A DNA stretch of 64,000 bases from positions 336,001 to 400,000 of the forward strand of contig CAJNDS010001646.1 in the NCBI GenBank assembly GCA_905221605.1, in the 5' to 3' direction. Shown here in pieces: positions 1 to 11,918 of the stretch. Both the position numbers and the translations under genes were made by a program. The DNA is from Symbiodinium natans. Taxonomy: Eukaryota; Sar; Dinophyceae; Suessiales; Symbiodiniaceae. How positions within the stretch are numbered: the first letter of the stretch is position 1; every line of letters starts with the position of its first letter. Below the pieces are notes generated by a model. It saw only the letters and a list, made by a program, of their open reading frames with translations, made no database searches and had not been told where the DNA came from.

Positions 1-3000
1 AATAACATGGTAACTTTGAAGTGGTTTCCTTTTCGGCAACCCAGCAAAATGGTCAACCGGATCTTATCTTCACCTTTTGCTTGTCGATCGAGCCAAAAAC
101 AATATATAGTCAGGACCATACAGCAGTACTGCAAAGGAGCTTGGACACCTGTGTCCACGAACTGTCAGGTATAGATGAACACAGACGGATGCAGGCCGAC
201 GAGGTTCTACGGAGACTGGACTTGTCTGGGGCTCCTGCAGCAGCAGAGCCTGCACAAGGACGGCATATGACACCCTCACAGTGCGGACATGACGGTCATG
301 ACTTATCATGCCTCACTAAACCACTTTTTCAAAACAAACAGAAGCTCAATGATCGGGTAATCGCCCCCCCCTCTGGAAGCAACTCTGAGATTTTTCCCCT
401 CGATCTGCCGATCTGCGCCGGAAGACGAGGCCACGGAAGATGCCAGAGGCATCGTAGAGCCTTCCCAAGCTCAGGGTCGAGAGATTCCGAGAGATTCAGT
501 GAATGATTCTACAAACCGACAACAAGGCATGTGGCTTCCCTTTGGCTTCGGGCAACTTGATGCAAGCCTGCTATAAAGTCAAGACTTGACGATAATCAGG
601 ACTTGTTGATGCGAACAAGCCGGCTGACACCAAGCTGGCTTTGCTCGGCTATTTGAGTTTAGGTGAGGTCAAGCCCGCTGCCCTCTTTTATGCAAGGGAG
701 CCCTGTTGAACGACGCAAGCTTGCCAGCCCACGCCTCTCTTCCAATTTCAAGGACCCGAGGAGATCCGGTGGAGGGCTGTCAGACTTGCTGGAACCTGCC
801 ACGTGGGAGTAGGGTCTTCATGCAGATCCACCTTGAGAGCGCAACAACCCTTCGTTGTAGGTTGCCTATGCGTCCTATTATACAGGACCCCCCCTCACAA
901 AACGCCGGCTTGAGGATGGCATAGTCTCTCTCTCTGTCTTTTTTTTCCTTCTATCTCTCCCTCTCTCTCTCTCTTGCATAAGTAGTCTTTGCCAGCTCGC
1001 GCCTCGGCCGAAGAGCCGCCAAAGCATGCCCACAGCGTCCTGTAGCTGCGGCACATGCTGTGACGAGTTTTCGGGGCAAAAAACACAACAAAATCTCTCG
1101 GGCTGTGGGTTCAGGGCGTTACTGCAGGCGGCTCAAGCTGCCGCCACTCCACAAGGCAACTCAAGATCCTGTTCCATGGGCGCACCAGCTCCTGTAATAA
1201 AGCACACTGTCGTATATTAACAAGTCATACCTCCACACTCCGCTGTAAATGCTGTCAGAAAAACGGGGTAGTAGGGGTACCGTACTGGGGTCCTATTTGG
1301 GGTCTTCTTTCGGGCTCCCCTATCTTCGTAAACCCCTAAACGAGTCGGAGGAATATCGGAGCCCGGCACGAACAAATTGCGATTCGTGTGAGCGGATGTC
1401 GTGTGCCCTTCTGGGTCAAGACCGAAACCCTAAACCCTAAACCCTGAACCCTGAACCCTAAACCCTAAGCCCGTTCCATGTTCGAGGAGCCTTGCAGCAA
1501 ACAGGGCAATGGCGCGAAGGGCCCGGGGGCTTTGGCGGCGGAGCCTGCAGAGCCTTGTGGGGCTGCGGGGTTTAACCCTAGACCCTAGACCCTAAACCCT
1601 AGATCCTAAACCCTAAACCCTAAACCCAAAACCCTAAACCCTCAACCCTCAACCCTAAACCCTGTCCCTAGGATAGCTGAGTATGTCAGTTTGCGAGTCC
1701 CATGCATGGCAAGACTCGAATGCTGCCCACTTCATAATTCTGTTTACGATATGCCTTATGCTGTATGCACCACAAGCCATAAACACCTCCCAACTTCACT
1801 CAAGGCTGCTTTAGCTCACATAACAAAGGGGCCTCAATCATTGGAGTGGGGTCATATATCTACATAATGAATAGGGACCATAAGGGAGTAGCATTTTATT
1901 TATTGCGACCCGTATATCATAGACAATCCCTCAACAAGTTTCAGTCCCGGCAAGCCCCTCCTTGCGGCCCGAAATCGTGCGAATCCTGAACAATCCGGCT
2001 GCTGGCAGAAGGTCTACCAAAAAACAATCCTCTTAACTTTTCATCACCCAGATATACCCAGATACCCGGGTTTAGGGTTTAGGGTTTCGGGTTTAGGGCT
2101 ACTGTGCACAGAACTGTGCCTTGGCGTGCGCCAGAGCTCGTGGGACCGAGGCCTTGTTTGGAAGGAGAGCATTGGGGAGGGGGGGGGGGGGGGCCCTCTT
2201 CAGTCTTCCGTGGGCCTCCTCTTGGGGCCGCGCAAAATCTTGAATTGAATTCTTGGAAGCGCAGTATCTGAGGGTTTAGGGTTTGTTTAGGGTTTATAGG
2301 GTTTCGGGTATAGGGTTTAGGGTTTACCGCGACCATATTATAATAATAAGAAGAAGAATGGTAATAAGAACAATAATAGTGATAATACTAATCATAAGCA
2401 CAATAACAATGATGATAATAACAATAATAAAAGGCTTCGAGAACAGCCCTCTACTGCCCTACCTCCAAGGCGGCGGGGACCTCGAGGACCAGTAGGCCGC
2501 CCTCCTTGCGTGGGTGGGGCCCACACGATTCGGAGAAGTTGACCTTCAACCACTAGACTACTAGAAGCGCAGCTTCGCTCAACGGCTCAAGGGCTCAACG
2601 GACTTAGAACCCCCTTGACGAACTCCTGACAGAGCTTCCCGCCTCCAGCAAGTCGTAGCCAGACGTGTGGGCAGCGTCCTTGCAGAGTGTTGGCCCGGCT
2701 CCCGACTGTCCGCAAGTCTTAGGCTACTCATTAATTATTAGGGTTCGGGGTTTTTAAAGGGGCATGTTGGGGCAACTGGAAATCCGGCTTGTTGTGCTTC
2801 TCGCGATTGCCCTTCTCGTCCCAACTTTGAGACCCGACGTATTTGACTTGCACATTATTGTATACAGATTCTTCAGCCGCGGCTAGAGTTAGGAAAACCG
2901 AGAGCCTCGTACTCCAAAGGCTTTAAAAAAACCTGACGTGGCTCGAGGCTTTATGGTTTTGGGTCTCAGGTGCGTAGGACAGGTGACTCGGCATGTTGCG

Positions 3001-3773
3001 AGTTTCTCCAGCTAGCTTTCACTTCGGGGTTGTAAGAGGTGACTCTGTGCAGACCAAGATACCAAGGCCATGAGGAGGACGGAGTATGCAGCGATTGCGC
3101 CGTCGACATGACCCTGCATAAGACTTGCAAAGGCACACTCGGACCTCAGGAGCCTAAGCTAGGCCCTCGATCTGGTTTCCCAAGCCCCCGAAACTGGGCC
3201 GGGAGGCCTTTCAAAGTCCAGATCCTTGCAAGGCAACGGCGATAAATGCCAGCACCACGAGATTCTCAAAACCCTGCCCAAAATCCCGAAAACCTAGAAG
3301 CGATAGACCGGGCTTCTTATATTGGGTCTTGGACGTGTTCGTGCGGACGGGGGCTTCCCAAAAACAGCTGGACGCGTTTGGCAGATTGCTCTTGATTGGC
3401 TGTGGGAAGGTGACTGTAAACGTGATGGACGAACAAGCTCACAATGTCGAGTCACAGCAAGTGAGTCCTGAATCCTGCGTTCTCATGATTCGCATGCGGC
3501 CTTGTGACCACCAAGCGCGGCCATCACTTTGGCCGTTCGCTGGAAAACGAAGGCCTGCCCAGTTTAGAGTAAAAAGTCATACAGGGAAGGCAGTGGGGCA
3601 GTGGGGCAATAGTGGAAATCGTACGTAATTTTGGGCACCTCCATCTTTCGGTTATTCGGACTGGAGGGGGCTCAGAGCTCACCCTAAGGTTCAAGAGACA
3701 CAGAGCCCCCCTCCCCTAAACCCTAAACGAAAGTAGCACAGAGGCACAGAGGCACCTGCCAAGGCTCTTTGGC
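1..3773. other. Repeat-rich stretch with no recognised gene
   Basis: This segment holds telomere-like arrays (about 1424-1473, 1573-1664, 2069-2098, 2271-2325), a CT-rich tract (926-975), poly-G at 2178-2193 and degenerate MITE-like copies near 1250-1338 and 1828-1918. Some minus-strand stretches translate plausibly without a recognisable family, for example around 2110-2180 and 3050-3140. The later exons of the methyltransferase gene described at 3774-8091 could lie here, but none was identified. Confidence 0.5.
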
Positions 3774-6700
3774 CTGGAGCCGCGGCCCCAGCAATTCTTC
3801 AGCCTAGCGAGGGCACAGCAGAACTGATCTGGGCTTAGGGTTTCTATGGGGTTTGCGTAGGGCTTCCATACGGTTTCTATGGGGTTTCGATGGAGTTTCT
3901 AAACTGTCTTTATAGGGTTTCTATAGGTTTGGGGAACCCCGCGTTGGCCTGGGCTCTGAAAGCAAACTCTCTTTTCAGGTTCCGGGGCGCAACCCTTGGT
4001 TCCCGGCTTCATTGGCTTCGAAAACTCCACAACACTATACAACTCCTGCAAGGAGGTTGCCACGTGAACTCGGGATGAAAAGTGCCCTGTCAGAGGTGAT
4101 CCGAATCCTAACAATCACGGTACATTTCCCCAAATAGGGATTACCCCCTTTCTAGCCCAAATAGAATAGAATCTTGAAGGGACCCAGAAGGGGTGCCCCC
4201 CTTTTTCTTGGAAACCCCAGATCCGCAGGTTGCTCGTTGCCTGCGCACGGGTGAGGTAGGGCGGGTTGGCGACAACAACGTCGAAGCCGAGACCAGAGGG
4301 ACTCATCAGCGTCCTCTTTTGGCCGCTGAACAGGCTTAGCTTTTTGATGGGTTTGGGCTGCCGCGGGTTGCGACTAACAATTCCGGAGCTTCGGGTCAAA
4401 GGCTTATCACAACACAAACTCTGGAATCCCTCATGTTCGTGCTTCCAAACGCAATGTATCAAGACCCTTCCAAATCTTTTTGGGTATTCAGGTCTGCCTT
4501 CGTGCTTGCTTGGCAGACACCTGTACGTTTGAGTAGTAAAGACAAGACCAGTTGCCCTCATACTTCTGGCATGCATACGCCCGCCACCAGTTGTATTGTA
4601 AGTCATTATGTTGTCTGGCTTCCTCCAAAGCATCCCGTTGTTGCATGTGCTTGGAGATGAGTAGGAGGTCATAGAAATCGGTTCATGTGCTGGTTCCTTC
4701 AGGAAACGGGCTTAGCATACAGACTAATTCATGCGGACTAATCCCTTCCCCCTTTTACTAAAGACCACCCTAATAATAAAACACTTTCCGGAAAAATCCC
4801 AAATCCAAAAAATCTATTTAAACCCCCATTTTGAATTGGGGGGGGGGTCAGGCCTCCAATAAACCCCTCAACACCAATAAAACCCTCAGAGGGTGTAGGG
4901 TTTGGGGTCTAGGGTTAAGGGTTTAGGTTTAGAGTCCAGTCTTTTCGCAGCACGATGCTGTCTGTGAGCTGCCTGTCCGGCTGCCTGTTGCTGTGCTGCG
5001 AGAGTTGAGCTATCCCCCTCCCCCACCCCCCCCCCACCCCCCACCCCACCCCCCCCCCCCTCAAACCCTTTAAACCTTGCTGCAACCCCCCAACCCCCCA
5101 ACATCCTTTTTTAGTGTTTTTTAACAGAAAGCCCTCTTTCCTCCTTTCCTGTGCTGGCGGCAAAGACACATTTCGAGTCTTTATTCGGGTGGGGGGGGGG
5201 GGGTTGGGGGCCCGTTTAATAAGGAATTACAGCACGCTGCAGACGCCCAGTGCTTGGATTCGAGGCTTGGGGTTGGAGTAGTGGGGTTTTTAATTGGGTT
5301 AGAAGTACAATTATAATTGGGTTACTAAGTGTCATGAACCTCCAAGTGGGGCATTGGGGAGGTGTGCGGCGTGTGCGGATGCAAGGACTATACCTCCGCA
5401 GGTGCCTGACATCTGGCCTGCTACGCAACCACAACTCAACAGAGCTTTCAGAACCATCCTGGCCCGTTAACACCTAAACCCTGAAATCCGGAAACCGATC
5501 AACCCATAACCCTAAACCCCCCCATTCCCCCCCATTCCCCCCCTCTAGGACAGTTCCTGGCAAAGGGAGATCCGAGGTCGGAGAAGCAAGCCTCCACCTG
5601 GAGACTTGTTTGTGCGGACTACCATGCTGGTACCATCTTAGAATCAGGGCACACCTTTTGTGGGGGTTGGTTGCTTGATAAGGGAACCTTTAGTTCATGT
5701 ACCGTCCCAGGTCTACGTTTCCCATAAGAAGGCAGGGAACCCCTTTGTGGGTTAAATGGGCTCAGAATTATGGGGTTCTAGCCGTCGTCCAAAAACAGTC
5801 AACACAAGGAAAAATCCAGCAGCACTGGTCTCTGGGTTGGGGATTGGGAAGTTTAGGAATGCAGCGGAATACATCACTTGGAGCGAGGTGCTTGCGAATG
5901 AAAGTCGCAGGGCCCTTAAGCCATATTCCGGTTTGGTCTGCTGGACTTTGGTCACTCGTACTCGAGATTTGCTCAAGCATCGGTCCCTGGTTGACGCGTC
6001 GAGAACATGCCAGCACAAGCAATGTTGCACCCCTCAGCCCATGACCCGAAATGAAGTCCTTCCCAAGCCTTCTAAACAAGCAAGAGCTGGAGCAAGTCCA
6101 CCGCTTGAAATCGCTGTGGGTTACGCAGGAGGAGCTCGGCGTTGCGAGTGGCCACAGCTAAAGCCTCTGCATTGACATTCGGGGGCGGGGGGGGCCTCTG
6201 ACAAACAGTCCGGCTCGGGGACAAGTGCGGCGGTCATGCAGACCACGCCGAGATCTCCAAAGGATGAGTGCGATTTCGGGCTTCAAGCAGAAGCTCCGAT
6301 GATTAAGTAGTGATTGAAGATGCAGTGAATATGTTGGGTTCTCAGACCTGGCGGGGTCACTAGCCCCACTCGGATCACTCAAGCACCATACCTGCTCTAC
6401 GGTTTCGAAGTTGTACAAGCTTCCCAACGGGTTCTGGAACTCTGCAGGTCTCAGAAAGAGTGTGACCTGCTGCTGTCGTGCAATGGCAAAGTCAAGACAC
6501 CTCAGCGCTGCTGTCCAAGCCGACGGCTTCGGCATCGCTTCCCTCCAGACGCGTGAGTGGGAAGGGGCGCACCGTGGCATGGAGAATAGGGGTTCTTGAA
6601 GGGCCAATAGTCACTTGGTCAGCGGCACCTCGCCGATTCTCCTCAACTCACGCCTAATTCTACTGCAAGCTTAATAATGTGCCGCTTCCTGCCAGGTCGA

Positions 6701-8091
6701 TGCTGAAGCATGTATCCAGGAAACCCGATACCTACTGCATGCACTTTGAGCCGGCGCGCAGAACAGCTACCTAGCTAGCTGTAAGTCACTGTCTCTCAAG
6801 GTCACTCAATAATGAAAGACCGGGCCTGGAGGTCGAGCAAAGCGGAGATGGCGATGCAGCCGCTGCCCGTCCTCAAATGCGTTCGGCTACGGGTTGAGGG
6901 ATAGTGCGGTTCAGTGCTGCCCGCCTGCTCAAGGCTCTTCTTGATGAATCGTTCAATCAGGGCTGGAAGGGGTTCACACGGTCTTGCCTCCTTCAGCAGC
7001 CAACTAATTATACGAATTACGGCTGCTACGTGAGTTGTACTTGCCACATGTATTACACCATCCGATAATCCTTAATGAACTCAATTACCTCTTCGTGGGG
7101 GCCCAAACATACGCTAATCAGCAAAGCCTTAACTAAATTGAATATTACATCGATAGTTACTATTCTGTGAGAAACAAAAACAGTGTGCGTACGGCAATCT
7201 CACATTAAAGACAATGACTACAGGAACTATTAGGTTCATGCTACTAACTGTAGTATGTTTATGAAGGGTTTGTTACATTCAGTATGTAACTTAAGATGTC
7301 TGTAATGTCCACACTCTAAGTTCATTGCATTTACTTCATTACCTCCAGCCCCCCTCCCCCCTAAACCTTGATTTGCTCCATTTGCCCTTATTGCTTGCTT
7401 ATTCTTCTTCTTCAGCTTGTAAGACATTTCTGACAAGAATGCAAAGCGTCGCGTCAGTGGCATTATTGTTGTCCAGAGTACGCGCTCGGCGTCTCGACCT
7501 CCCCTCTTGCAGGCAGGGGTCCCGAGATCCAACAATCGCAGGGGACCTGGCTTTTTGACAGCACCAAGCGCCTGTCCAGGGCGGCTGTATAGGGTTGTTG
7601 AAGCAAGTGCGAAGACCTGAACATTGCTTATATCATCTTCTCATGGGCTAGTTTCCAATTCGACTAGCTCTAGAGCTGAATATATTACTAAGATCCACGC
7701 CCATGCCGTCGGACTGGCGTCCGTATGAGTTGTCCTGTATCCTAGGGATATCTTCCACCGCAAAAAGGCTAAAGGTAGCCTACTCTACTACGGTTACAAA
7801 GTCTTGAGGTGTCAAGGCGAATTTTCAGGGGAGCGGGTCTTTAATTTGCAACACCCAGACTCCCGTATTAAATTGTTTGGGCTTTGGCTTAAGGGCTCTT
7901 TGGGTTTAAGGGTTTGGGCTTCCGTAGATACGGTTGGCTTACGGGTCTTGTTGTCTGACTTCTGAATCCAAGTTGAAGTCTTAAGCAAGCCTTCCCTGAA
8001 AGAGCCATCTCGCATGACCCTGAGAGTCCTGGCAGACCCGTTGCGCCACCACCTCCGTCCCACGGCGAGGCACCATCACAGCATCCGAGAC
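3774..8091 (-). CDS. HemK/PrmC-type glutamine N5-methyltransferase, intron-split (partial model)
   Basis: The family methylates the GGQ glutamine of translation release factors using S-adenosylmethionine. Exons in reading order: 8091-8029 (VPRRGTE, cf. family PRPETE), 7546-7522 (LLDLG), 6871-6826 (TGSGCIAIS, motif I), 6542-6501 (GLDSSAE), 6164-6087 (ALAVATRNAE then FQAVDLL), 4315-4241 (FDVVVANPPYL, the substrate-glutamine motif), and probably 3803-3774 (AEELLGPRLQ). The five exons from 7546 to 4241 join in frame and give family motifs in the correct order: LLDLG/TGSG, then SSAE/ALAVA, then NPPY. Introns start GA, GC or GT and end AG; the 6087 junction is ambiguous by a shared base. At least one exon between 8029 and 7546 is missing because the phases do not match, and neither the N-terminal helical domain nor the true C-terminus was found. 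Introns contain MITE-like elements, one of them 22 bp from the NPPY exon. Identity is well supported; exon edges are hand-called. Confidence 0.75.
4121..4218. mobile_element. MITE-like element, family A (inverted copy)
   Basis: The unit reads TACATTTCCCCAAATAGGGA at one end and closes in GGAAACCCC. It aligns along most of its length with the reverse complement of 61169-61282. It sits in the methyltransferase intron immediately after the NPPY exon. Confidence 0.6.
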
Positions 8092-8115
8092 CTGGAACCT
8101 GTAGCTGCGTTTGCT

Positions 8116-8205
8116 AAACCCTGAACCCTGAACCCTGAACCCTAAACCCTAAACCCCAAACCCCAAACCCCAAACCCGAAACCCTAAACCCTAAACCCTC
8201 ACCCT
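8116..8205 (+). repeat. Telomere-like CCCTAAA/CCCTGAA array
   Basis: About a dozen 7-bp units, mixing CCCTAAA, CCCTGAA and CCCCAAA variants. It lies just upstream of the first recognised methyltransferase exon. Confidence 0.9.
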
Positions 8206-8563
8206 GGTGGGCCTATGACGGACCGGAGACCTGCAAGTGACCGTTTACGCCTTCATCTCATGCCAAAACAGTTGTGACCGAAACTTGTGAGGAAAACACA
8301 TCCTATCAGGACCTCAAGACCAGCACCTGAAAACCGGGCACCACGAAATACGGTAATTGCACGTCCACGGAACTTAGCACCCTCTCCACACTCTGACTCT
8401 TTCAAAAGGAGGAAGGCTTTGGGAAAAGGCGCAAGCAGTGACCCACCTGGAGGTCTTACATTCTTGAGGCGTCTTAAAGCTCCGACATGCTCTGCACCAA
8501 AGCAGCCGGTGGCTGCAGAAAAGCTCCCAGCCCCGCGCATAGGCAATCCTGAGTTGGTTCATT

Positions 8564-8664
8564 GGGGGTTTACGAAAATAGGGAACCCTTAATATAGATC
8601 CCGAATAGCAGGACCCCCTTACAGTAAGGACCCGAATGCGGTACCCGTAAAATCGCAAACCCCC
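8564..8664. mobile_element. MITE-like element, family A
   Basis: A unit of about 100 bp bounded by inverted arms: GGGGGTTTACGAAAATAGGG at the left and the imperfect complement ending CGCAAACCCCC at the right. Related units occur at 4121-4218, 61169-61282 and 61892-62033. No coding capacity; a non-autonomous DNA element is inferred from arms and copy number. Confidence 0.6.
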
Positions 8665-8927
8665 ATACAGGTGGAAAGGACACTTTGGACAGGGTTCAGG
8701 GCTCGGGGCTGTGAGCCGCTAGCATGAAAGAAGCACTTAGGAACTTAGTGGTTAGGGTTTAGGGTGTCGGGTTTAGGGTTGAGGGTTCCCTACAATATAT
8801 CGTCTGAACACTCTCGCCTCCTGTCCCCCGCGCTGCAGCTGCTCCGCACAAACCCCCCCCCCTCCTCCCACCCCAAACCCCCAACTTCTGAGGAAGCACA
8901 ACGAGAGGGATACACCCCACGTGCAGC

Positions 8928-9595
8928 CTGAGGAAGCAAACTGGTAGCAAGCAGGGGTATGCATTTCTCGAACCCCTGCTCATCTCGAGTTGCTGCGTCG
9001 CAGACGCTGCAGTTTCACCAGGCGCCGCTCGCTCCTTACGATCCGGAGTTGCTGTCTTCAAGCTCCACACTGTGAGGGTTCACCTTATAATTCTGGGGCC
9101 ATCTACACCACATCGGCCGCCGCGCTTTATGAACCCGAACCCCGGCACGGCACATCCCAAACCCCCCCCCAGAAGTTGCCCCGTCCTCTTCAGGAAGCCG
9201 TCCCTGGCGTGCACTCAGCGCTTCCTGATGCCTTCGCCACGTGGCGCAGGCCGCCTTAAAAAACGACAGGGCCGGGCTCGTCTGGGCTTGTATGAAGTTT
9301 TTGAACTTGGGCTCCAGGGTGGAACAGCGCTGCAGTGCTTGAGGTTGCAAAAGGTGCTACTCCCGTGAAGTGAAAGGGTATGGTAGGGCAGCTTGAGTCT
9401 GCGAGATGGCGAAGGTGAGGCGGTTGGTGTTCGGACTAGGAAGCCTCCACGAAGCAAGAAGCCTGAAGTTCCTCGCCGAGCAAGGCTTTAGAGGGTTCAG
9501 GGTTTAGGACGTTTAGGATCCCTCCGACTCTCCGCAGGGGCCTCGAAGGCCTTCAGCATCTGCGCCGGGGCTTCTGCCCTGAACTCGAAGCAGCC
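8928..9595 (-). CDS. Candidate exons of an unidentified minus-strand gene
   Basis: Two exon-like blocks have splice-like borders. Block 9595-9521 follows CTCAG and is followed by GA; it translates to 25 residues beginning GCFEFRAEAP. Block 9006-8928 follows CTGCAG and is followed by GC; it contains DEQGFEKCIPLL. Between them an open stretch (about 9350-9150) gives charged, helix-like protein including ATWRRHQEALSARQGR. Border style matches the neighbouring methyltransferase and REX4 exons. No family was recognised. The blocks could be upstream exons of the methyltransferase or a separate gene. Confidence 0.3.
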
Positions 9596-9736
9596 CTGAG
9601 GCAAGTCCAAGCTCCACGCAAGCACCTTTGGGATTTAGGGTTTCGGGTTTCGGGTGCGAAGTTTACTTTTGAGGTTCCGAGGTGCAAGATGACTTTCTCT
9701 TGCCTCGCCCCACAGCCCTAGCAAGCTGAGAAGTTG

Positions 9737-9843
9737 TTGACTTAGGGGCTGAATACGCTAGCCCCCAAAAAGGTTAACCTGTTATCTGTACTAGGATTAA
9801 ATATCACCAAAGTGAAAGGTTAACTGCACAGCCCCTAAGTTGA
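9737..9843. mobile_element. MITE-like inverted-repeat unit, family H
   Basis: Arms are TTGACTTAGGGGCTG at the left and CAGCCCCTAAGTTGA at the right, with an inner AAAGGTTAAC motif repeated near each end. About 107 bp, no coding capacity, and only one copy noticed. Confidence 0.5.
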
Positions 9844-10860
9844 TGAAGCCCCATGCCGCACTGCACCCCTCTTGCATTGCCATGGTCTGTTTGGCGCTGC
9901 AGGGAGCAGGTTCGAGAGATTGGAGAGCCAGGATCGGGTAGTGCTAGCCAGCGTCTCGGGCACATGGAGAACCAAAGTTAAAAAACACATTTTTCCTCAC
10001 GATTTCTTCCCAATAAGACTTGCCGACAACTGGGAATGCTCACAGCCACGGCGCGCATTTCAAAGGGCGGCCGCGGGTACCCTTGCGGCCTAGGATGTGG
10101 TAGCCTGGGAGCGGGGGATGTCACCGATGCCTCGAAATCATGCTGGCCCAGAAAGAACATATAACTTGGGATGTTCCCCCTTCTTCTAGCAGTCCTGGAC
10201 GGGGAATATAGTACCTCCGTTTTCCAAACATGTAACTCACTTCGGGGACCTTGTAGAGGGCTGCAAACAACAAGGCGGACCCTACAACCCATTCCCGAAG
10301 CTGAGAGCCTCGACACCGTCCCCTCTGCACCTGTGCAAGCCCCACGCGCAAGATGTTGAAAGATCTTGAAACTTGAAAGAGGGGACGCGTAGAACATGTG
10401 GAGCCTCAAGTGCCGAACCTAGAAACTTCTGAGCCCAAGCCCGATGCACCATTGGGCCCCTGAAGACTGAAAAGTGGACCTCCTTCGGAGCCCAGACAAC
10501 CTCCTGAAGTCGGGATCCACGCTGCCCAAGTTGGCCAAGGAGGATGCGAACAGCTTGGACCCCGGAAGGGGTGCAGGGCAGATGCACTCCAAGACCTAGA
10601 GAAGGGACGTAGAGGGGACGACTATAGTGGGTAGGATCCTCATCGAAGGCGTTGTATTTTGGAGGCTTAAGCTTTAAAAGAATGGTTTTCGGCTTCTGAC
10701 TTTCGGGACCGTTCTCGGAGGATGCTGGTTGTCAAGCCGTTGGCCACGTGCTTCTGTGCTTGGATGGCAGATGCAAGAATCCGGCCGGATTTCCAAAGAA
10801 ACCTTTCCCAAAGCTAGCTTTGCCATGGACACAGAGGAGCCACAAGCTTTTGATTCATCT

Positions 10861-10960
10861 GGGTAGTTTCCTAAATTAGGGTCCCTTTTTAGGTGCACAT
10901 TTTTGGGCGGCACCCTTTAAAAAGGGATCCCGAAAGGGACCCTAATTTAGAGAACTACCC
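10861..10960. mobile_element. MITE-like element with near-perfect 27-bp inverted arms, family G
   Basis: The left arm GGGTAGTTTCCTAAATTAGG continues into GTCCCTTT. The right arm is its reverse complement with about two mismatches, ending GAACTACCC. The 100-bp unit has no coding capacity. It is the clearest hairpin-forming unit in the window. Confidence 0.75.
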
Positions 10961-11516
10961 ATATCTCGTCGGTCTCGCCACCGATGCAGCTTGAAACCAA
11001 TGACGCGACCTAGACCAGAATTTCTGCGGGGGGAGGCAGCTTCCCTCAACAGGAGAGGTATCTAGTATTTGCTAAAGAACCCCTCGAAAAGAAAAGATCA
11101 TAACATATGATAACCCCTAGATTCCGCCTCATAAGGAAGAGTGAGGGAGGGGGGGTATGGAGGCGCTTGTTTCCTCAAGCTCCCCCTTCTAAGCAACCCT
11201 CGGAAGCAAACAAAGAACAATGAAAACCCTGAGCCCTCAACCCTAAACCCTAAGCTCTAACCCCCCCCCCCCCCCCCCCCCCCAAACAATAAAAAGAAGA
11301 ACAAGAAGAATAATAAAAAGAAGAAGAAGAAGAAAACAAGAAAATAAAAGAAAAGAAGAGCTAAGGCTATGTCTGCATGGTCTGCGTTGATCGCGGCACC
11401 TGCAACTGGCCCCTTCCGCGGATCCAGCGGGTGCTTCGCCAGGGCCTTTTTTTCTCACGGGTTTAGGGTTTAGGGTTTGAGGTTTAGGGTTTATGGCTTC
11501 GGGCCTTTTTGAGTTG

Positions 11517-11609
11517 GGAGGATCCAAGAAGTAGAACCCCAAATAGTGGCCTTGTACTACTATCGGTTCATTCCTAGGAACCCTTCAAGGGGATCTACTT
11601 TTTGGATCC
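11517..11609. mobile_element. MITE-like element, family E
   Basis: Begins GGGAGGATCCAAGAAGTAGA and ends with the inverse motif TCTACTTTTTGGATCC. It shares an internal CCTAGGAACCCTT-type core with the copies at 17945 and 26584. Confidence 0.6.
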
Positions 11610-11667
11610 TTTCAGGTTTTTGGGGTGTAGTGCTGCAGGCTCTGGAGAGCGCCTGGGAGGCCGAGTT

Positions 11668-11750
11668 GGGATTCCAAAAGTAGAGCATAGTACCCTACTA
11701 TTGTGTCCTTCTTACGGACCCTTAAGCGGATCTAGTTTTTGGATCCTCCC
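11668..11750. mobile_element. MITE-like element, family E (second copy)
   Basis: Begins GGGATTCCAAAAGTAGAGC and ends TAGTTTTTGGATCCTCCC. It lies about 60 bp from the first family E copy. Confidence 0.6.
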
Positions 11751-11830
11751 AGAGGCCTGAGCTACTTCACTGCAAACGATCAGGGACACTACAGGGAAGC
11801 CAAAGCATTTCCAAAAAATTGCAGCCCCGC

Positions 11831-11918
11831 CTAACCCTGAACCCTGAACCCTGAACCCTGAACCCTGAACCCTGAACCCTAAACCTGAACCCTAAACCCT
11901 AAACCCTGAACCCTTAAC
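11831..11918 (+). repeat. Telomere-like array dominated by CCCTGAA
   Basis: A run of 7-bp units in which CCCTGAA outnumbers canonical CCCTAAA, giving a locally homogenised variant block. Confidence 0.85.
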
